Part shown: positions 60,826 to 64,000 of the stretch, piece after piece
Position numbering within the stretch: position 1 is the stretch's first letter
How the letters are laid out: every line of letters begins with the position of its first letter
Source: Frondihabitans australicus
GTDB taxonomy: Bacteria; Actinomycetota; Actinomycetes; Actinomycetales; Microbacteriaceae
Length of the DNA: 64,000 nucleotides
Reading direction: 5' to 3'
Assembly (NCBI RefSeq): GCF_003634555.1
Contig: NZ_RBKS01000001.1
Coordinates: 3,906,001 to 3,970,000, forward strand
Notes under the pieces: model-generated
Database searches by the model: none
Seen by the model: the letters and a program-made list of their open reading frames with translations, nothing else
What the model was told of the DNA's origin: nothing
Program-made: the position numbers and the translations under genes

Positions 60826-62148
60826 TCAGTCCTTTCCGATGGACGCATCGACGGTGTCGAGCGCCTGGCCGAGGTCGGCGATGAGGTCTCGCACGTCTTC
60901 GAGTCCGATCGAGAGCCGGATCGTGGCACGGGAGAAGCCGGCCTCGCGCAGCTGGTCGGCCTTGAGGTGGCTGTGGGTCGTCGTCGCCGGCTGGATCACG
61001 AGGCTGCGGACGTCGCCGATGTTGGCGACGAGCGAGAACACCTTCAGCGAGTCGATGACCGTCGCAACGGCGCCTTCTCCCGCGGCGAGGTCGAACGAGA
61101 AGACAGCGCCCGCGCCGTTCGGCAGGTAGCGCTCCGCGAGCGAGCGGTACGGGCTGTCGGGCAGCCCCGGGTGGTTCACCTTCGAGACCGCAGGATGCGC
61201 GGACAGGAACTCGGCGATCGCCAGAGCCGAGTCGGACTGCCGCCGCACCCGCAGGTCGAGCGTCTCGATTCCCTGCAGGATCTGGAAGGAGTTGAACGGC
61301 GACAGCGACGGCCCCAGATCGTGAACCCACTTCGTCTTCGCGTAGACGAGGAACGCGCTCTTCTCGCGGCCGAAGCGCTCCCAGAGCACGACTCCGCCGA
61401 CGCGCGTGTACGGCTCGGTGAACTGCGGCCACTTCGCGGGCTCGGCGCCGAAGTCGAACGTGCCGAGGTCGACGATGACGCCGGCGATCGACGAGCCGTG
61501 GCCGCCCAGGAACTTCGTGGCCGAGTGGACGACGAAGTCGGCGCCGAACTCCTTCGGGCGCTGCAGGACGGGGGTCGCGAGCGTCGAGTCGATGACGAGC
61601 GGCACCCCGGCGGCGTGCGCGATCTCGGCGACCTCGGCCATCGGCAGCACCGTGGCGGTCGGGTTGCCGATGCCCTCGGCGAAGAACGCCCGGGTGTTCG
61701 GGCGGACTGCGGCGCGCCAGGCGTCGAGGTCGTCCTGGTCGACGAGGGTGACCTCGATGCCGAAGTCGGCGAACGCATCCGTGAGCAGGTCGATCGTGCC
61801 GCCGTAGAGCTGCGCGGGCGCCACGACGTGCTGGCCGGTGCGGACCAGGCTGAGGAGGGTGACCGCGACGGCGGCCTGACCGCTGGCGGTGCCGAGCGCC
61901 GCGACGCCGCCCTCGAGTGCGGCCATGCGCCGTTCGAAGACCGACTGCGTCGGGTTGCCGTTGCGGCTGTAGAGGTTGCCGGTCTTCTCGAGGGCGAAGA
62001 TGGCCTGCGCCGTGGCGAGGTCGTCGAACTCGTAGGCCGCGGTCTGGTAGATCGGCGTGGCGACGGTGTTCTGAGCCTCGCGGGGCACGACTCCGCCGTG
62101 GATCTGGGTGGTGGCGGGGCGGTCGGGCGCGAAGGAGTCGTCGGTCAC
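60826..62148 (-). CDS. metY: O-acetylhomoserine sulfhydrylase
   Basis: A 440-residue PLP enzyme of the Cys/Met metabolism family. ATTQIHGGVVPREAQNTVAT begins the fold, NLYSRNGNPTQSVFERRMAA binds cofactor, and the Schiff-base Lys lies in VVHSATKFLGGHG. SFSRATIRLSIGLEDVRDLI-type ending is typical (here GFSRATIRLSIGLEDV). It makes homocysteine from O-acetylhomoserine and sulfide. GTG 62148 is the chosen start. Linked with an LLM monooxygenase downstream, it may assimilate sulfur released from organosulfur compounds. A cystathionine gamma-synthase role is a weaker alternative. Confidence 0.88.
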   Translation of the reverse strand: MTDDSFAPDRPATTQIHGGVVPREAQNTVATPIYQTAAYEFDDLATAQAIFALEKTGNLYSRNGNPTQSVFERRMAALEGGVAALGTASGQAAVAVTLLSLVRTGQHVVAPAQLYGGTIDLLTDAFADFGIEVTLVDQDDLDAWRAAVRPNTRAFFAEGIGNPTATVLPMAEVAEIAHAAGVPLVIDSTLATPVLQRPKEFGADFVVHSATKFLGGHGSSIAGVIVDLGTFDFGAEPAKWPQFTEPYTRVGGVVLWERFGREKSAFLVYAKTKWVHDLGPSLSPFNSFQILQGIETLDLRVRRQSDSALAIAEFLSAHPAVSKVNHPGLPDSPYRSLAERYLPNGAGAVFSFDLAAGEGAVATVIDSLKVFSLVANIGDVRSLVIQPATTTHSHLKADQLREAGFSRATIRLSIGLEDVRDLIADLGQALDTVDASIGKD

Positions 62149-62244
62149 CTCTCGAGTCTGCCTCGCCCGTGCGACAGGCGACAGGTGACGGTTGCATTTC
62201 GTAACAAACCACTTCTCTCGGTGTCGGAGAGAGACGATCGGTGT

Positions 62245-63003
62245 ATGACTTCTTCCGCTTCGACAGCACCCCTCGCCCGCATCGAGCGCCTACCGGCCGC
62301 CGGCGTCGTCGTCCGCGGCACCGTCGTCGTCCTCGGCGGACGCGGCGAGACCCCCGAGGTGTACGAGCGCTTCGCCGACCGGATCGCCGTCGACGGCTAC
62401 CGCGTGGTCGCGTTCGGAGACGTCGCCGTCGATCACTCCGGAATGGTGACCGCGGCCGCGGCCGAGCTCGACGCCACCGAGGCGGGACCGCGGGTCGTGG
62501 TCGCCTCCGACTCTGGAGTCGCCACCGCCTGGCGCGCGATCGCCGACGGCCGACTGGCCGCGACCGGCGTCGTCTCGGCCGGCGCGCTCACCGAGGCCGG
62601 TGCCGGAAGCGTCGACGCCGCGACGGAGATCGAGGAGCGCACCACCTGCCCGGTCCACCGCGGCAAGCTGGCACGCGAGGGCGTCCTGCGCGAGGGCTCG
62701 CTCACGAGCACCTCGGCGACCGACGAGGTGGACTTCGACCTCGCCCGCGGCGTCGAGATCCCCGCGCTGGTGCTGCACGGCGACTGCGACGTCATCTCGC
62801 ACCCCCAGGACGCGTTCGCGGTCTACGACGCCCTGCCCGACGCGCGCCTCTACGCGCTGGAGAAGGGCAAGCACGACGTGCTCAACGACATCACACACCG
62901 GCAGGTCGCGGCGGCCGTCGTCACGTTCCTCGAGCGCCTTCGGACCCCGGAGCTCGGGCTCCGCCCGGTCGCGCAGAGCGAGTACGCGTCGCTCTGCGGC
63001 TGA
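62245..63003 (+). CDS. Alpha/beta-hydrolase fold protein
   Basis: A 252-residue protein of the alpha/beta-hydrolase fold. The nucleophile elbow is VVVASDSGVATAW, with Ala in place of the first Gly of GxSxG; the acid lies in VLHGDCDVISHP and the His in KGKHDVLNDITH. RGTVVVLGGRGETPEVYERF supplies the oxyanion region. No signal peptide is seen. It is divergent from metY and may share its control. Ester or thioester hydrolysis is likely, substrate unknown. Confidence 0.75.
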   Translation: MTSSASTAPLARIERLPAAGVVVRGTVVVLGGRGETPEVYERFADRIAVDGYRVVAFGDVAVDHSGMVTAAAAELDATEAGPRVVVASDSGVATAWRAIADGRLAATGVVSAGALTEAGAGSVDAATEIEERTTCPVHRGKLAREGVLREGSLTSTSATDEVDFDLARGVEIPALVLHGDCDVISHPQDAFAVYDALPDARLYALEKGKHDVLNDITHRQVAAAVVTFLERLRTPELGLRPVAQSEYASLCG

Positions 63004-63026
63004 TCGCGCGGTCGCTCTGCGGCTGA
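62988..63026 (+). repeat. Direct duplication of the hydrolase gene 3' end
   Basis: GTCGCTCTGCGGCTGA occurs at 62988-63003 (the last codons and stop) and again at 63011-63026, 23 bases apart. The second copy is non-coding and looks like a small tandem duplication by slippage. Confidence 0.7.
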
Positions 63027-63069
63027 GAGGCACTCCGCTTACACGTTTCTGGGGCGGTTGTCGCCTACT

Positions 63070-63093
63070 GTGAACTCGGATCACGTTGTTCAC
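63070..63093. promoter_or_regulatory. Inverted repeat upstream of the LCP gene
   Basis: GTGAAC (63070-63075) and GTTCAC (63088-63093) form perfect 6-base arms 12 bases apart, overlapping a TACTGT box (63066-63071), 14 bases before the LCP start. Confidence 0.45.
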
Positions 63094-63106
63094 ACGAGGG
63101 GCGGCA

Positions 63107-64000
63107 ATGGCAGAAGACGGCACGAGCGCACTCCCGCGCGCCCGGAGGGCCGCCCGCTCCGGGCAGATCCGGCACGGCAAGCTCCACCACACGCACCCGA
63201 TCGCCAACGCTCTGAAGCTCGTGGCCGTCGCAGTGGTCGTCGTGCTCGTCTCGACCGGCGGGGTCGCCGCCTACGCGCTCCAGGACGTCCTGGGGTCGAC
63301 GAAGCCGACAGTCCACCTCGTCCAGCTGCCCGGGCACACCGCCACGCCGCTGCCGTCCGCCCCCGAGGGCGAGACGGTCGGCGAGGTCAACATGCTCGTG
63401 ATCGGCAGCGACACGCGCTCGGGTCAGGCGGGCTACGGCGACGCGGCCGACCAGGCGGCGTCGTCGGGCGTCGGCAACAACGACGTCGACATCCTGCTGC
63501 ACATCTCGGCCGACCATAAGAACGTGTCGGTGATCAGCTTCCCGCGCGACCTGGAGATCCCGATCCCGGCGTGCCCGACCTCCTCGGGCGGCTACTCGTA
63601 CGCGACCGACAAGGCGATGCTCAACACGGCGCTCAGCCGCGGGGGCAACGAGCAGCTCGGCCTGCAGTGCGCCGTGCTCACGATCGAGAAGCTCACCGGA
63701 CTCAACATCCCCTATGCGGCCAGCGTCACGTTCGCGGGCACGGCAGCCATCTCGACCGCGGTGGGCGGCGTCACGGTCTGCCTCGCGACGCCGATCGTCG
63801 ACAACAACGTCACCCCGAACCTCAACCTCTCGGCGGGCACCCACACGCTCGTCGGCGGCGAGGCCCTCGCCTTCCTCCGCAGCCGCCACGGCGTCGGCGA
63901 CGGGTCCGACCTCGGCCGCATCTCGAACCAGCAGGTCTTCATGTCGTCGCTGGCGCGGCAGCTGACCTCGAGCGGCACGCTCACCAACCCGTTCACGCTC
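63107..64000 (+). CDS. LCP (LytR-CpsA-Psr) family cell-wall ligase, 3' end outside window
   Basis: The first 298 residues of an LCP protein, open at the window edge. A cytosolic basic N-terminus is followed by one membrane helix (LKLVAVAVVVVLVSTGGVAA) and the extracellular LCP domain: VNMLVIGSDTRSG, VSVISFPRDLEIPIPACPTS with the catalytic Arg, and LAFLRSRHGVGDGSDLGRIS. LCP enzymes attach arabinogalactan-like or teichoic glycopolymers to peptidoglycan. A GAGGGGCGG Shine-Dalgarno precedes the ATG. Confidence 0.9.
   Translation, partial: MAEDGTSALPRARRAARSGQIRHGKLHHTHPIANALKLVAVAVVVVLVSTGGVAAYALQDVLGSTKPTVHLVQLPGHTATPLPSAPEGETVGEVNMLVIGSDTRSGQAGYGDAADQAASSGVGNNDVDILLHISADHKNVSVISFPRDLEIPIPACPTSSGGYSYATDKAMLNTALSRGGNEQLGLQCAVLTIEKLTGLNIPYAASVTFAGTAAISTAVGGVTVCLATPIVDNNVTPNLNLSAGTHTLVGGEALAFLRSRHGVGDGSDLGRISNQQVFMSSLARQLTSSGTLTNPFTL

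Overview
The window is GC-rich, densely coded DNA with many GTG starts, frequent ATGA/GTGA stop-start overlaps, leaderless-looking promoters and many GntR-type regulators. This points to an actinobacterium, most likely of the family Microbacteriaceae, living on plant or soil material; the genus is not resolved from sequence alone. There are 57 protein-coding genes, two of them cut by the window ends. I see no rRNA, tRNA, CRISPR array, insertion sequence or prophage, and no gap above about 300 bases.

Left part (1-13.2 kb): the end of a rhamnulokinase gene faces an L-lactate-dehydrogenase-type flavoenzyme (lldD-like), which lies downstream of a FadR-type regulator and a short-chain dehydrogenase (SDR). 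A divergent SDR/FadR pair follows. Next come a GH65 disaccharide phosphorylase translationally coupled to a beta-phosphoglucomutase-like HAD enzyme, an unknown acidic protein, a divergent aldo/keto reductase and VOC pair, and a secreted GH25 muramidase with tandem B-lectin repeats.

Polyamine region (13.3-26.2 kb): the genes together encode agmatine to succinate. N-carbamoylputrescine amidase (aguB) and agmatine deiminase (aguA) sit divergent from a TetR regulator. A long minus-strand operon carries gabT, gabD, an aminobutyraldehyde dehydrogenase, a putrescine-oxidase-like flavoenzyme, an APC permease and a metallo-beta-lactamase-fold hydrolase, read divergently from a PucR-type regulator. A lone tatA follows.

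Amino-alcohol region (26.7-31.7 kb): a small-molecule kinase, a class III PLP enzyme resembling ethanolamine-phosphate/phosphohydroxylysine phospho-lyases, a HutC-type regulator and an ethanolamine-type permease. I read this as a cobalamin-independent kinase plus phospho-lyase route for ethanolamine or a related amino alcohol. It is the most interesting system in the window.

Polysaccharide region (31.8-40.7 kb): two coupled secreted GH18 proteins, then a LacI regulator divergent from a cytosolic GH127 arabinofuranosidase and a sugar ABC importer lacking its own ATPase.

Right part (40.8-64 kb): an MFS/GntR operon, a histidine phosphatase, a SorC regulator divergent from glpD, a SulP transporter, an XRE-cupin regulator divergent from a thioredoxin-reductase-like enzyme, a drug-type MFS pump and several small enzymes. 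Then come cysE, an acyltransferase and sufS-sufU, an FAD/NAD(P)-binding protein, an organosulfur pair (LLM monooxygenase and metY), an alpha/beta hydrolase and the start of an LCP cell-wall ligase.

Intergenic signals are informative. Convergent gene ends often carry strong palindromic terminators, one of which occurs twice almost identically 26 kb apart. Most divergent promoter regions carry a clear palindrome or repeated half-sites. About a dozen start codons sit 6-7 bases after a TANNNT box.
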